Shown: positions 52,430 to 59,299 of the stretch, piece after piece
How the letters are laid out: each line of letters begins with the position of its first letter
Position numbering within the stretch: the stretch's first letter is position 1
Notes under the pieces: model-generated
The model's database searches: none
The model's input: only the letters and a program-made list of their open reading frames with translations
Told to the model about the DNA's origin: nothing
Program-made: the position numbers and the translations under genes
From: Runella sp. MFBS21
GTDB taxonomy: Bacteria; Bacteroidota; Bacteroidia; Cytophagales; Spirosomataceae
NCBI RefSeq assembly: GCF_029433105.1
Contig: NZ_JARNTW010000021.1
Span: 56,144 to 120,143 of the forward strand
DNA length: 64,000 bases
Direction: 5' to 3'

Positions 52430-52458
52430 GATATTTTAATATTTACCTATCTTGATAT
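52430..52458 (+). repeat. 29-bp AT-rich element, copy 1, plus vestigial gene start
   Basis: Begins GATATTTTAATATTTACC. 25 of 29 bases match 52606-52634, and 54936-54964 is a more diverged third copy. An ATG begins at 52457, and ATGAAAATAATTGC... encodes MKIIAFFSVL before a stop, like the beginning of a signal peptide. The 19 bp at 52447-52465 are identical to the traN start region on the minus strand (63505-63487). It looks like a promoter-plus-start that was copied and lost its gene. Confidence 0.55.
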
Positions 52459-52500
52459 GAAAATAATTGCATTTTTTTCGGTTCTCTAACACTTCAAAAC

Positions 52501-52546
52501 AGTAGCTTGTAAAATCAAGCTACTAAAATCGGGAATCATGGGGAAA
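52501..52546 (+). terminator. Hairpin plus G-box module 1
   Basis: AGTAGCTTG (52501-52509) pairs with CAAGCTACT (52516-52524), a perfect 9-bp stem. It is followed by GGGAATCATGGGGAAA (52531-52546), the box that recurs after other genes at 53463, 54852 and 55641. The hairpin fits a terminator; the box has no known role. Confidence 0.6.
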
Positions 52547-52605
52547 TTGACAATACAAAACAATAGGTGATTAGAAGTTGATGCTAACTTCTTGATAATA
52601 AGGTA

Positions 52606-52634
52606 GATATTTTAGTATTTAAGTATCTTTATAT
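52606..52634 (+). promoter_or_regulatory. 29-bp AT-rich element, copy 2 (likely promoter of 52657)
   Basis: Begins GATATTTTAGTATTTAAG and contains TATCTTTA, close to the TAnnTTTG -7 box, 23 nt before the ATG at 52657. It has 25 of 29 bases in common with copy 1 (52430) and about 23 of 29 with the third copy (54936). The element sits before plasmid genes and probably acts as a shared promoter or operator. Confidence 0.5.
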
Positions 52635-52656
52635 CAAGATAATAAACTACAATCCA

Positions 52657-53139
52657 ATGAGAAAGACAAAACGTGTACCTACCCTTTTGAAAAAGGAATT
52701 CCAATTAGAATTGATTCATTTCGGCAAAAGTAAGCTGGAAGAATTTGCCACTGCTATTGCTGAAAAGGTTGAAAGCGGTGAAGTTAATCCTGTACTTGCT
52801 GAGTCATGGCTCTACCGAATTGAATACATTGCCAAGCAAGCCCGTGAAAAAATTGCTCAAACTTTACAAGACGAATTAGATCGTTATCCCGAAAAAATTC
52901 CCGCTGCTTATGGATTGGCTTTTACTCGAAAAGCTACTTCGACCCGCTACGATTACTCGGCAACGCCTGATTATAAACGCTTGAAGGATGACGTGGCGTT
53001 GATTGAACAATACGCCCAGAAAGCCGAGAAATCTAAAACGCCTGTACAGCTCTATGACGAAGACGGGACTTTTCGATTCACCATTCATCCAGCCAGTAAG
53101 ATTCAAAAATTTGGGTATAGCCGTGAAATCGTTGATTAA
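52657..53139 (+). CDS. Plasmid protein of unknown function
   Basis: 160 residues, highly charged and mostly helical (LLKKEFQLELIHFGKSKLEEFATAIAEKVES, split) with a short C-terminal beta-like part (VQLYDEDGTFRFTIHP). No signal peptide or membrane helix. I do not recognise the family; small plasmid or phage helper proteins have a similar make-up. Preceded by the 29-bp AT-rich element, followed by a terminator. Confidence 0.7.
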   Translation: MRKTKRVPTLLKKEFQLELIHFGKSKLEEFATAIAEKVESGEVNPVLAESWLYRIEYIAKQAREKIAQTLQDELDRYPEKIPAAYGLAFTRKATSTRYDYSATPDYKRLKDDVALIEQYAQKAEKSKTPVQLYDEDGTFRFTIHPASKIQKFGYSREIVD

Positions 53140-53160
53140 AGCATCTTGCTCAATCTCACA

Positions 53161-53188
53161 AACAGCCCGATACCGTCGGGCTGTTATT
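53161..53188 (+). terminator. Rho-independent terminator after 52657-53139
   Basis: AACAGCCCGA pairs with TCGGGCTGTT (10 bp) around TACCG; ATTTG follows. It lies 22 nt after the stop codon. G/C-rich in an A/T-rich surrounding. Confidence 0.8.
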
Positions 53189-53203
53189 TGTCATACCATT
53201 GAT

Positions 53204-53359
53204 ATGATTCTCAGAAAAGGACTTATTGGAAAGGTGATTACCAATCAAAAACAAATCCTGATTGATAACCAGAGAGCCACACCCGATTTTGAATTCGTAC
53301 CAGACATCAATCCTGATTTATCCTTTTTGGTTTTTGAATCTGAGATTGAGTTTTTGTAG
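53204..53359 (+). CDS. Possible 51-residue plasmid protein
   Basis: The ATG at 53204 opens 51 codons (MILRKGLIGKV...FVPDINPDLSFL, FESEIEFL). It lies downstream of the terminator, so it would need its own promoter, which I cannot see clearly. The same frame runs upstream into the preceding gene, but that part is a shadow. Low confidence. Confidence 0.35.
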   Translation: MILRKGLIGKVITNQKQILIDNQRATPDFEFVPDINPDLSFLVFESEIEFL

Positions 53360-53398
53360 TTTCCTATTTAGATATTTTTATATTTTAATACCAAAATA

Positions 53399-53476
53399 CT
53401 GGGTTACTCCTCGGTAACGTATAAAGGCATGGGTTCGCCAACTTCATACGCTGCCCAGTCAAGGAATCAAGGGGAA
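53399..53476 (+). ncRNA. Structured intergenic element, RNA-like fold
   Basis: An outer stem CTGGG/CCCAG (53399-53403 with 53454-53458) encloses a hairpin GTTAC-TCCTCG-GTAAC (53403-53418) and a stem CGTAT/ATACG (53418-53422 with 53446-53450) with its own loop. It is followed by GGAATCAAGGGGAA (53463-53476), the recurrent G-box. This resembles a multi-branched RNA; I could not match it to a tRNA or known riboswitch. It may be the 3' end of the upstream transcript. Confidence 0.35.
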
Positions 53477-53866
53477 GCCTTTAAAATAAGTTCAGCTTCG
53501 CTTTGAACACATTTTGAAGGCAAAACGCACCAAAGACATTCAAGCCAAACACGCACATAGCCCCTACTCAACGCAGTTGTCTGGCTTGAAAATCTTTGAC
53601 CCAAGCGCAATCAGGGGGAAAAATCACGACAAAGCCCTCCAAATCAGACATACACGAAGCTCCTACACAAGCCAATTGTCTGATTTGAAAACCTTTGACC
53701 CAAGCATAAGCAAGGGGAAAGCCTTCAAAATAAGTTCAGCTTCGCTTTGAACACATTTTGAAGGCAAAACGCACCAAAGACATTCAAGCCAAACACGCAC
53801 ACAGCCTCTACTTAACGCAGTTGTTGGGCTCGAAAGTCTTTGACCTAAGCGCAATCATGGGGAAAA
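53477..53866 (+). repeat. Tandem structured repeats: two 45-nt hairpins and three diverged units
   Basis: Hairpins at 53477-53521 and 53721-53765 have arms GCCTTYAAAATAAGTTCA and TGAACACATTTTGAAGGC around GCTTCGCTT. They precede units A (53517-53622), B (53623-53720, no hairpin of its own) and C (53761-53866). Each unit holds an 8-11-bp stem: A TTCAAGCCA/TGGCTTGAA, B CAAATCAGACA/TGTCTGATTTG, C TTCAAGCC/GGCTCGAA with one mismatch. Between A and B two base pairs change on both sides, so pairing is kept. Each unit ends in a G-box (at 53607, 53707, 53851). The hairpin plus first unit is duplicated at a 244-bp offset. Confidence 0.75.
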
Positions 53867-53954
53867 CTATAACCGCCTAATCGAATGGTAGTTAGAAGTT
53901 TGGTAACTAATTGATTATCAGTAGTAAATTATTTTTCTTATGCTTTAAAAAACG

Positions 53955-53962
53955 TATTTTTG
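53955..53962 (+). promoter_or_regulatory. -7 box (TATTTTTG) for the gene at 54010
   Basis: TATTTTTG matches TAnnTTTG, 47 nt before the ATG at 54010. The local sequence CGTATTTTTGA is also found before the DUF932 gene. Confidence 0.5.
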
Positions 53963-54009
53963 ATAAGTAATCAAATACAAATTATTCTTTCACTTTAATC
54001 AATTTTACC

Positions 54010-54807
54010 ATGTCAGCAACCGTAATTTCTCCCGAAACTACCACAGTTTCAACGGCTTTAACTGTAAACGGAACTCAAAGATCCCTTCAAGAATTGTTCC
54101 CTAACTTATTTGAAACATTAGTTGATGAAGACACAGGCGAGGAAACCCTCGAACCAAAAATCGTTTACATTGAAGGAAGACCCAAGATATACCGCTTTGA
54201 TGGAAAAACAGGGCGTTTCAATCTGGACGGGAAAGAAGATTTAGGCACTGATTTTACTTTTCAGCCTTTTGCATGGCGACTTTTTAACGGTGGGTTATTC
54301 GACCGTAAAGAAAGCACACAGTGGGTTGAGTTCTTCTTTTTGGACGCTGACTTGTGTGTAAGCACGATCATGTTCAATAACACGAGTGCCATTAATTTCA
54401 AAGAAGCCCGTGAAAAAATAGTCTATCAGCGTAAGAAATTTGAAGACTTGAAATTTGTTCTCAAAGCCGAAAAGAAGGATTATGAGATAACCCTACCTGA
54501 TGGTAAAACGCAAAAGGGTAACTACTTTGCCGCTACTTTTCAATTTGAAGAAGGTGATTTAGCTTTTCGGAAGTTGGGGCGAGACGTGGCACGAGCTTAC
54601 AACGTGTATGGGGCTGTTACCCTGCAAAATACCGTGACTACCTTCCTATCTGATTGGTTTCCAAAGCACCTTATCTATGGCCTACCTCTCGTTGAGCCGC
54701 CCAAAGAGGGAGCTACAAACGAACCTGTATCAGTAGTTGAGACAATACCTGTTGAGGAAGTACAAACCGTTTCAAAATCCAATACTAAGAAATTGTCAAG
54801 AAAGTAA
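54010..54807 (+). CDS. Plasmid protein of unknown function, highly charged
   Basis: 265 residues without signal peptide or membrane helix. The middle is beta-rich and Lys/Glu-rich (YEITLPDGKTQKGNYFAATF, QFEEGDLAFRKLGRDVARAY); the tail (PVSVVETIPVEEVQTVSKSNTKKLSRK, split) is low-complexity and basic. No family recognised. It could be a nucleic-acid-binding plasmid protein, but that is a guess. Preceded by the structured repeats and a -7 box; followed by hairpin/G-box module 3. Confidence 0.7.
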   Translation: MSATVISPETTTVSTALTVNGTQRSLQELFPNLFETLVDEDTGEETLEPKIVYIEGRPKIYRFDGKTGRFNLDGKEDLGTDFTFQPFAWRLFNGGLFDRKESTQWVEFFFLDADLCVSTIMFNNTSAINFKEAREKIVYQRKKFEDLKFVLKAEKKDYEITLPDGKTQKGNYFAATFQFEEGDLAFRKLGRDVARAYNVYGAVTLQNTVTTFLSDWFPKHLIYGLPLVEPPKEGATNEPVSVVETIPVEEVQTVSKSNTKKLSRK

Positions 54808-54813
54808 ACTAAC

Positions 54814-54868
54814 ACGAAGGCAAGGCTTAACAGCTTTGACCTTCGTTGGTTGGGAATCAAGGGGTAAA
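54814..54868 (+). terminator. Hairpin plus G-box module after 54010-54807
   Basis: ACGAAGG (54814-54820) pairs with CCTTCGT (54840-54846), with an inner CAAGGC/GCTTTG stem. GGGAATCAAGGGGTAAA follows at 54852-54868. Same layout as at 52501-52546 and 55584-55657. Confidence 0.6.
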
Positions 54869-54935
54869 AGCGAATGTAAAACAAATGGTAGTAATAAGTT
54901 TTAGTTAATATGTTGATTGTCAGGTTAAATATAAA

Positions 54936-54964
54936 AATATCTAAATATTAAAGTATCTTTATAG
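54936..54964 (+). promoter_or_regulatory. 29-bp AT-rich element, copy 3 (likely promoter of 55028)
   Basis: Contains AAAGTATCTTTATA, identical in 11 bases to copy 2 at 52606-52634. It lies 63 nt before the ATG at 55028. Probable -7 region for that gene. Confidence 0.45.
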
Positions 54965-55027
54965 TAAGCTAATCACTCAAAATGGGGCAGTGATTAGCAC
55001 TTTGTTTCATCTTTAATCAATCGTAAA

Positions 55028-55582
55028 ATGAAAAATTTACTACTCAAAATTTCGCTTATTTCTCTCGTCTTTTCTTTTCCGATTCTGGCTCAAACAGATT
55101 CAACTAAGCGCTTTACTATATCAAATGTAGAGGCCACCATGGGCTTGGGACTTCACCCTACTGGCAATATGTATGGCTTTCGATTAGGATTGAAAGATAA
55201 CCTAAACCCTAATCGAGATATACGGGTATGGTTCAACTCGACCAAATTGATTGGCGACAATACGACCCGTCAAGTATTAGCTGGTGTAGGGATAAGGAAA
55301 AAAGTCCTTGAATTGCAAAGTGGCGTGTCTGGCTTTTGGGGTTTGTCCGTTTTTGGTGGACATGAGAAAAAATTGAGCGAGTACCAGGTATTAGGGTTTG
55401 TAGTCGAAGGGAAGCAATCCCGTTTTGTTGCTGGTATCGAAGGAAATGCAGAAGCCGAAAAAGGGCCAATTGTTGTTGGTTTTCGTTACCGAGTTAGTCC
55501 CTTATCACTGGCTCAGAAAAGTTATGCGCTTGTTTCGTTGGGGTATCGTTTCGACGCTCGGTTATTTCGATTGAAAAAATAA
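55028..55582 (+). CDS. Secreted barrel-like protein, unrecognised
   Basis: 184 residues with a signal peptide ending FPILAQ. The mature part is strand-rich (YGFRLGLKDNLNPNRDI, VLAGVGIRKKVLELQSG, YALVSLGYRFDARLF), as in small outer-membrane barrels. It recalls TraO-type proteins of Bacteroides conjugation in size and export, but the match is weak; the likely TraO is at 61966. Plasmid envelope protein of unknown role. Confidence 0.65.
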   Translation: MKNLLLKISLISLVFSFPILAQTDSTKRFTISNVEATMGLGLHPTGNMYGFRLGLKDNLNPNRDIRVWFNSTKLIGDNTTRQVLAGVGIRKKVLELQSGVSGFWGLSVFGGHEKKLSEYQVLGFVVEGKQSRFVAGIEGNAEAEKGPIVVGFRYRVSPLSLAQKSYALVSLGYRFDARLFRLKK

Positions 55583-55583
55583 G

Positions 55584-55657
55584 CCAAATCGAAGCCCCAA
55601 GCGATTTGGTTGAGCCTCTGAAAAAGAGGCTCTTTGCAGCGGGAATCAGGGGGTAAA
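55584..55657 (+). terminator. Two hairpins plus G-box module after 55028-55582
   Basis: CCAAATCG/CGATTTGG (55584-55591 with 55602-55609) and GAGCCTCT/AGAGGCTC (55612-55619 with 55625-55632) form two perfect 8-bp stems. GGGAATCAGGGGGTAAA follows (55641-55657). Beyond it, the convergent gene at 55695 ends. Confidence 0.6.
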
Positions 55658-55694
55658 TGCTAATAACCGAATAATAAAATATCTAAATAGAAAA

Positions 55695-56177
55695 CTACTC
55701 AACTATTTTATCCTCCTCTTCGATGGCTTCCAATAGCTGCTCAAATTCAAATAACTCAGCTTTTCGTTCTTTACGCTTGGTAATAATTTCTTCCAAGGTT
55801 TGTTGCGCTTGGCTTACCGAGGCTTGAATCTCCTCATTAGAAAATAGCGCAAAATGCTGTTCTGAATCATCACTTGCGAACTCGGAATGTTCTTCGATAG
55901 GCAAAGGTGCTGTTTTTAATTTATCGCCCATTAAGCTATTTTGATAGGAAACTATTTTAGTATCTAAGTCATCTAACCGTGAGCTAACGATTAAATCTCC
56001 CGTATTTTTGAACGAACCGCCTTGTTTGGGTTGAAAGAATGTGAAGGTTTCGGGAATGGGTCTTTTTTCCTTAGTCCGTTTTGATACTTTGAAAAAGCCC
56101 AAGAGCAGAGCCGCCCAGATTACGATAACTAATATGGCACTGACTAAGTATAAACTCAACGAGATTTGTAACATCAT
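55695..56177 (-). CDS. Membrane-anchored coiled-coil protein of the parA operon
   Basis: 160 residues. One N-terminal membrane helix (~residues 6-28, LSLYLVSAILVIVIWAALLLG), then a basic cytoplasmic segment (VSKRTKEKRP) and a coiled-coil-like C terminus (EEIQASVSQAQQTLEEIITKRKERKAELFEFEQLLEAIEEE, split). No family recognised. Overlaps the preceding gene by 4 nt, so it is the third gene of the parA operon. It could tether partition or transfer complexes to the membrane (inference). Confidence 0.65.
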   Translation of the reverse strand: MMLQISLSLYLVSAILVIVIWAALLLGFFKVSKRTKEKRPIPETFTFFQPKQGGSFKNTGDLIVSSRLDDLDTKIVSYQNSLMGDKLKTAPLPIEEHSEFASDDSEQHFALFSNEEIQASVSQAQQTLEEIITKRKERKAELFEFEQLLEAIEEEDKIVE

Positions 56178-56557
56178 TGGGTTTTGGCTTGAAAATAACC
56201 TGCCATTTCTGCCAAAAAATCATCAGATCTGCTTTTTTCAACAGCCTTGGCATGAAGGAATTCAATATATTTCTGCATCGAAATCTCCACACCGTGCCGC
56301 AGAGCCAACGAGTATTTGAGTTGTAACCACTCTGAACGAAATTGCTCATCCAATTTTAGTCCGATGTGAAATACCTTTTCGGTTTTTACCTTTACTGCGA
56401 GCTGAGGTTTTGGTTTTATACTCGTTTGGTAAGTAGATACTCGCCGATTGAGGGTTTCGTCGTCGAAGTCCATTTCTGAGATGGAAGAAGGGATTTGGCT
56501 TTCTGCAACCTTTTGTTTGGGCAATCCTATTTTGAGTGTTTCGGGTAGTTGTGGCAT
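56174..56557 (-). CDS. Second gene of the parA operon, possible centromere-binding or DUF3408-like protein
   Basis: 127 residues, hydrophilic, with a conserved-looking C-terminal half (VFHIGLKLDEQFRSEWLQLKYSLALRHGVEISMQKYIEFLHAKAVE, split). Position right after ParA suits a ParB-like DNA-binding partner or the DUF3408/TraB-like protein that follows TraA in Bacteroides elements. No HTH is obvious. It starts 6 nt after ParA and overlaps the next gene by 4 nt. Confidence 0.55.
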   Translation of the reverse strand: MPQLPETLKIGLPKQKVAESQIPSSISEMDFDDETLNRRVSTYQTSIKPKPQLAVKVKTEKVFHIGLKLDEQFRSEWLQLKYSLALRHGVEISMQKYIEFLHAKAVEKSRSDDFLAEMAGYFQAKTQ

Positions 56558-56563
56558 GGATAT

Positions 56564-57388
56564 TTAATTATTTTGATAATTAGATAGCTTAATAACTTCT
56601 TCGGTAAACCGTGCTATGCCATTGAGGTACTGGCCACCTTTGAATAGAATAGGAGACGAAATGGTTGTCCACATCTTGGCACGGTCGAAGCCAGAATCAG
56701 CATCATTCAGTCGAGTTTCGAGAAAGTCAAAAGAAATGCCCTTAGCAGCAAACTTGGTTTTCAATTGCGATTCAATGAGTGCCGCTTTTTTCTGAAACGT
56801 GAACTTATATTTATTCCAAAAACAGCAAAACTGGGTTGAATCGGAAAGATGACCTTGCTTTACGTGGTCGGCCAAGGTCAGACAATATTCCAGTGAGGCC
56901 ATCACGTCAATGTTTTGCGTGGTAAAGGGAACAAGAACCAAATCGGCGAAACGGAGTGTACGAACAATACTTTCATCAAACCTACCCCCTAAATCAAAGA
57001 AAACATAGTCGTAGGAATCACTGATTTTCTCAATGTTCAATTCATCTAATTCCGATTGTTCAACAGTGTAAATCGGATAAAAATCAGTAATGCTGCGTTG
57101 TTGATTGTGGCGATACCGTTCATAAATGGCTTGGTCGGCTACTGAAAGCTGAGAGGCAAAAAGAGCTTTTTTTACCTCATCAAAATCCTGACATTTTTGG
57201 CTGATATTTTGGTAAATGGTTTGTTCCCGATGGCGCAAGCTGTCAATTGAAAATTGTGGAGCATCAGCATCAATCACCAAGACTCGTTTACTCAATTCGT
57301 AAGTTAAGTAAGACGATAAAATAGTCGTGATGGTAGATTTGCCCGTTCCGCCTTTGGAGGTATGTACACAAATGATTTGGGCTGACAT
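56564..57388 (-). CDS. parA: ParA/MinD-family ATPase
   Basis: 274 residues. Deviant Walker A KGGTGKST at residues 12-19, preceded by VHTS; Walker A' Asp in VIDADAPQ; Walker B-like YVFFDLGG. It belongs to the ParA family without an N-terminal HTH and is close in size to Bacteroides TraA. It acts in plasmid partition or in placing the transfer machinery. It heads a three-gene minus-strand operon and is divergent from mobC across 156 nt. Confidence 0.88.
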   Translation of the reverse strand: MSAQIICVHTSKGGTGKSTITTILSSYLTYELSKRVLVIDADAPQFSIDSLRHREQTIYQNISQKCQDFDEVKKALFASQLSVADQAIYERYRHNQQRSITDFYPIYTVEQSELDELNIEKISDSYDYVFFDLGGRFDESIVRTLRFADLVLVPFTTQNIDVMASLEYCLTLADHVKQGHLSDSTQFCCFWNKYKFTFQKKAALIESQLKTKFAAKGISFDFLETRLNDADSGFDRAKMWTTISSPILFKGGQYLNGIARFTEEVIKLSNYQNN

Positions 57389-57544
57389 AAATTTAGTAAA
57401 TTATATTAAAGTTGCTAAAATAAATAAAATAGTTTATTTAATATTGTTTTTGAATTGGAATACCTCGAAAATAGGTTCGATAGAGAGGAAAGAACTTAGG
57501 AATGAAGGGGAAACTTTAAAGGTTAAAATCAGAATAAGCAAGTT
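57389..57544. other. Divergent parA/mobC intergenic region, candidate oriT
   Basis: AT-rich, 156 nt. It contains AAATAAATAAAATAGTTTATTT, with the inverted repeat AAATAAA/TTTATTT, near parA (possible ParA operator or centromere). Nearer mobC lies CCTCG...CGATAGAGAGG and the G-box-like GGAATGAAGGGGAAA (57499-57513). Relaxase operons often have oriT just upstream, so a nick site may lie here; no known consensus was found. Confidence 0.4.
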
Positions 57545-57979
57545 ATGTTTTTGGCAGACAAAAAAAGGGTAGAGATAATAGACGAAGGGGTAAAATCCAA
57601 GCACAAAAAATCAAAAATACCATCCAATGGTCGCCCTAAAAAAGATGAAACAAAAGTAAGGAACAGGCGACTAACCGTGCGATTTACGGAGGCTGAATGG
57701 GACTTATTGAGTAAACAAAGTAAAGCAAGTAACCTGAATAAGGCTGACTTTTTGAGGCAATGCAGTATGCAAAGTAAGGCGTACTTACCTGTGCAACAAT
57801 CGTTACCAACGGACGTACTTGCTTTGCTTAAAAACCTTGAAAAGTTATCAGGAACGATGTTGCAATTGAGTCACAAAGTCAGCCATGAAAAGGCTATTTC
57901 GGCTGAGATAAAACAGACGACTTTGCAGGTATCTAATATCGTTCAGCGTACTTATGACTATCTGGAAGAAACCTTATGA
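57545..57979 (+). CDS. Plasmid mobilisation relaxosome protein (MobC-like)
   Basis: 144 residues. After a basic N terminus (SKHKKSKIPSNGRPKKDETKVRNRRLTVRF, split) comes the ribbon-helix-helix segment LTVRFTEAEWDLLSKQSKASNLNKADFLRQC, typical of MobC/MbeC-type accessory proteins that bind oriT. The C terminus is helical. It overlaps the relaxase gene by 4 nt, confirming a mob operon. Confidence 0.85.
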   Translation: MFLADKKRVEIIDEGVKSKHKKSKIPSNGRPKKDETKVRNRRLTVRFTEAEWDLLSKQSKASNLNKADFLRQCSMQSKAYLPVQQSLPTDVLALLKNLEKLSGTMLQLSHKVSHEKAISAEIKQTTLQVSNIVQRTYDYLEETL

Positions 57980-58590
57980 TTGGAAAAGTAGCCTCTATCG
58001 GAACGAGCTTCTTGGGGACATTGGAATACTGTTATTACGCCACCCGTCCCAATCTAAGCCTTGACCGTTCACAAGTAAGGGGTGAATTGGTCTATTTTCA
58101 GCAAGTACCTGTTTCAACGGTTAATAATTTAAGACAGGAAAAAGGAGCTAATAAGACTCTTCTGAATCTTGAAAAAATGGCAGAACGGATGCAGCGTACC
58201 GCTAACTTAAATCATCGTATTGAGAAACCCGTTTGGCACCAAGTTTTTTCGTTTCCCGTTGGCGAGAAAATCAATACCGAAACGATGGCTGAGATTTGTC
58301 AGTTGTTTGCGCAGCGTTTTGGCATGGAAAACAACCAACTCGTTGCTTTTCGCCATGCTGACAAAGACCATGACCATTTTCACATCATTGCTAACAGAAT
58401 CAGTTTAGATGGGAAAAATACGGCAAAAACTCGCTTCAATTTTTTAGAAATGGGTCGTTTTTGTCAGGAAGTAGAACAATTGTATGAGCTTACATCAACC
58501 ACTCAAATGAAGCGGGTAATTTGGAAGGAACAGCAAAAGACAGAGGATGCGCCAGAGGTGATAACAAAAAGACAGATTCGAGTAGGTTAG
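57976..58590 (+). CDS. Small relaxase / mobilisation nuclease
   Basis: 204 residues. The three-His metal motif is FRHADKDHDHFHIIAN (His127, His132, His134, His136), preceded by a candidate catalytic Tyr region near the N terminus (LEYCYYATRPN). It is short compared with common relaxases of 300 or more residues, and lacks a long C-terminal part, so it is a minimal MOB-type nuclease. It should nick oriT and lead transfer. Overlaps MobC by 4 nt. Confidence 0.85.
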   Translation: MIGKVASIGTSFLGTLEYCYYATRPNLSLDRSQVRGELVYFQQVPVSTVNNLRQEKGANKTLLNLEKMAERMQRTANLNHRIEKPVWHQVFSFPVGEKINTETMAEICQLFAQRFGMENNQLVAFRHADKDHDHFHIIANRISLDGKNTAKTRFNFLEMGRFCQEVEQLYELTSTTQMKRVIWKEQQKTEDAPEVITKRQIRVG

Positions 58591-58594
58591 GGTT

Positions 58595-59299
58595 TCACCC
58601 AAAGCTGTTCACGAAAGATTCCAGCATTTCTAAAATTTTCATACTGCGGTGGGCTGCAAACCGAGGTTCAATATGAGCATAGATGCCTTCTTTAATGTCT
58701 GGATGTTTTAGAAGTCTTGTGAATTCTACTTTTAAATATTGGCTCAAATCGTCAGAAATACTGTATAAATCATTACTTATTGTGGAGCAATTGTCAAGGA
58801 TAAAGACGATATCCTCAAAATCAGTACTGGTCCGAAAGTCATTCCCACCTCGCATCTTGTGTGCTTCTAATTTTGTGGCAATGAAGTAAGCGGAATTAAA
58901 AATTTTCACAGAGAAGCCATCAAAAAGCTCATGATCAATCGCATTTTTGAAACCATCTACATACCAACGGTTACTAAACCCAAGTATATTGGTTGTAGTT
59001 GGCATCACATCAACAATGATTCCTTGGACTTTGTACCGACAAATTACACCTGATTCAACATCATTTTGGAAGCCGATTGAACGAAGTCGTTCATCCAGAT
59101 CTCCATAATTTTTGTAAGAAGCGAGTTCAATAACCACATCAACGTCGTTTGTTGGCCTAATTTCTACTGATTTTTGTACATCAGCGTAGAGGGCAACAGT
59201 GGCGCCACCGACAAAGACTACATTTTCATTGAGTTCTTGTAAAGCCGTGGCTACGGCTTTAATCCGCAGTATGTTAATATGCTGATTGTACGGATGCAT
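58595..59299 (-). CDS. Nucleotidyltransferase-type toxin (AbiEii-like)
   Basis: 234 residues. The nucleotidyltransferase core is VFVGGATVALYADV, with the GG motif, and RPTNDVDVVIE, with the two catalytic Asp (D-x-D). The family includes the AbiEii/AbiGii toxins that inactivate tRNA or other targets and act in abortive infection or plasmid stabilisation. It overlaps the HTH partner gene upstream by 26 nt. Convergent with the relaxase gene at 4 nt distance. Confidence 0.8.
   Translation of the reverse strand: MHPYNQHINILRIKAVATALQELNENVVFVGGATVALYADVQKSVEIRPTNDVDVVIELASYKNYGDLDERLRSIGFQNDVESGVICRYKVQGIIVDVMPTTTNILGFSNRWYVDGFKNAIDHELFDGFSVKIFNSAYFIATKLEAHKMRGGNDFRTSTDFEDIVFILDNCSTISNDLYSISDDLSQYLKVEFTRLLKHPDIKEGIYAHIEPRFAAHRSMKILEMLESFVNSFG

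Noticed and set aside
53399..53476. tRNA-like cloverleaf
   Set aside because: The arms do not have acceptor-stem, D-loop or T-loop consensus (no TTCRANNC), so it is described only as an RNA-like fold.
53514..53750. Open frame with repeated peptides (QLSGLKIFDPS / QLSDLKTFDPS) across units A and B
   Set aside because: No ribosome site or usual start, ends in the hairpin, and copy C is in a different context. Changes between A and B follow base pairing more than protein conservation (Gly to Asp, Ile to Thr). Kept as a repeat, though a decayed repeat protein is not fully excluded.
53477..53866. Integron attC-like array
   Set aside because: No integrase is visible, and the units lack paired RYYYAAC/GTTRRRY core sites at their ends, so cassette recombination is not supported.
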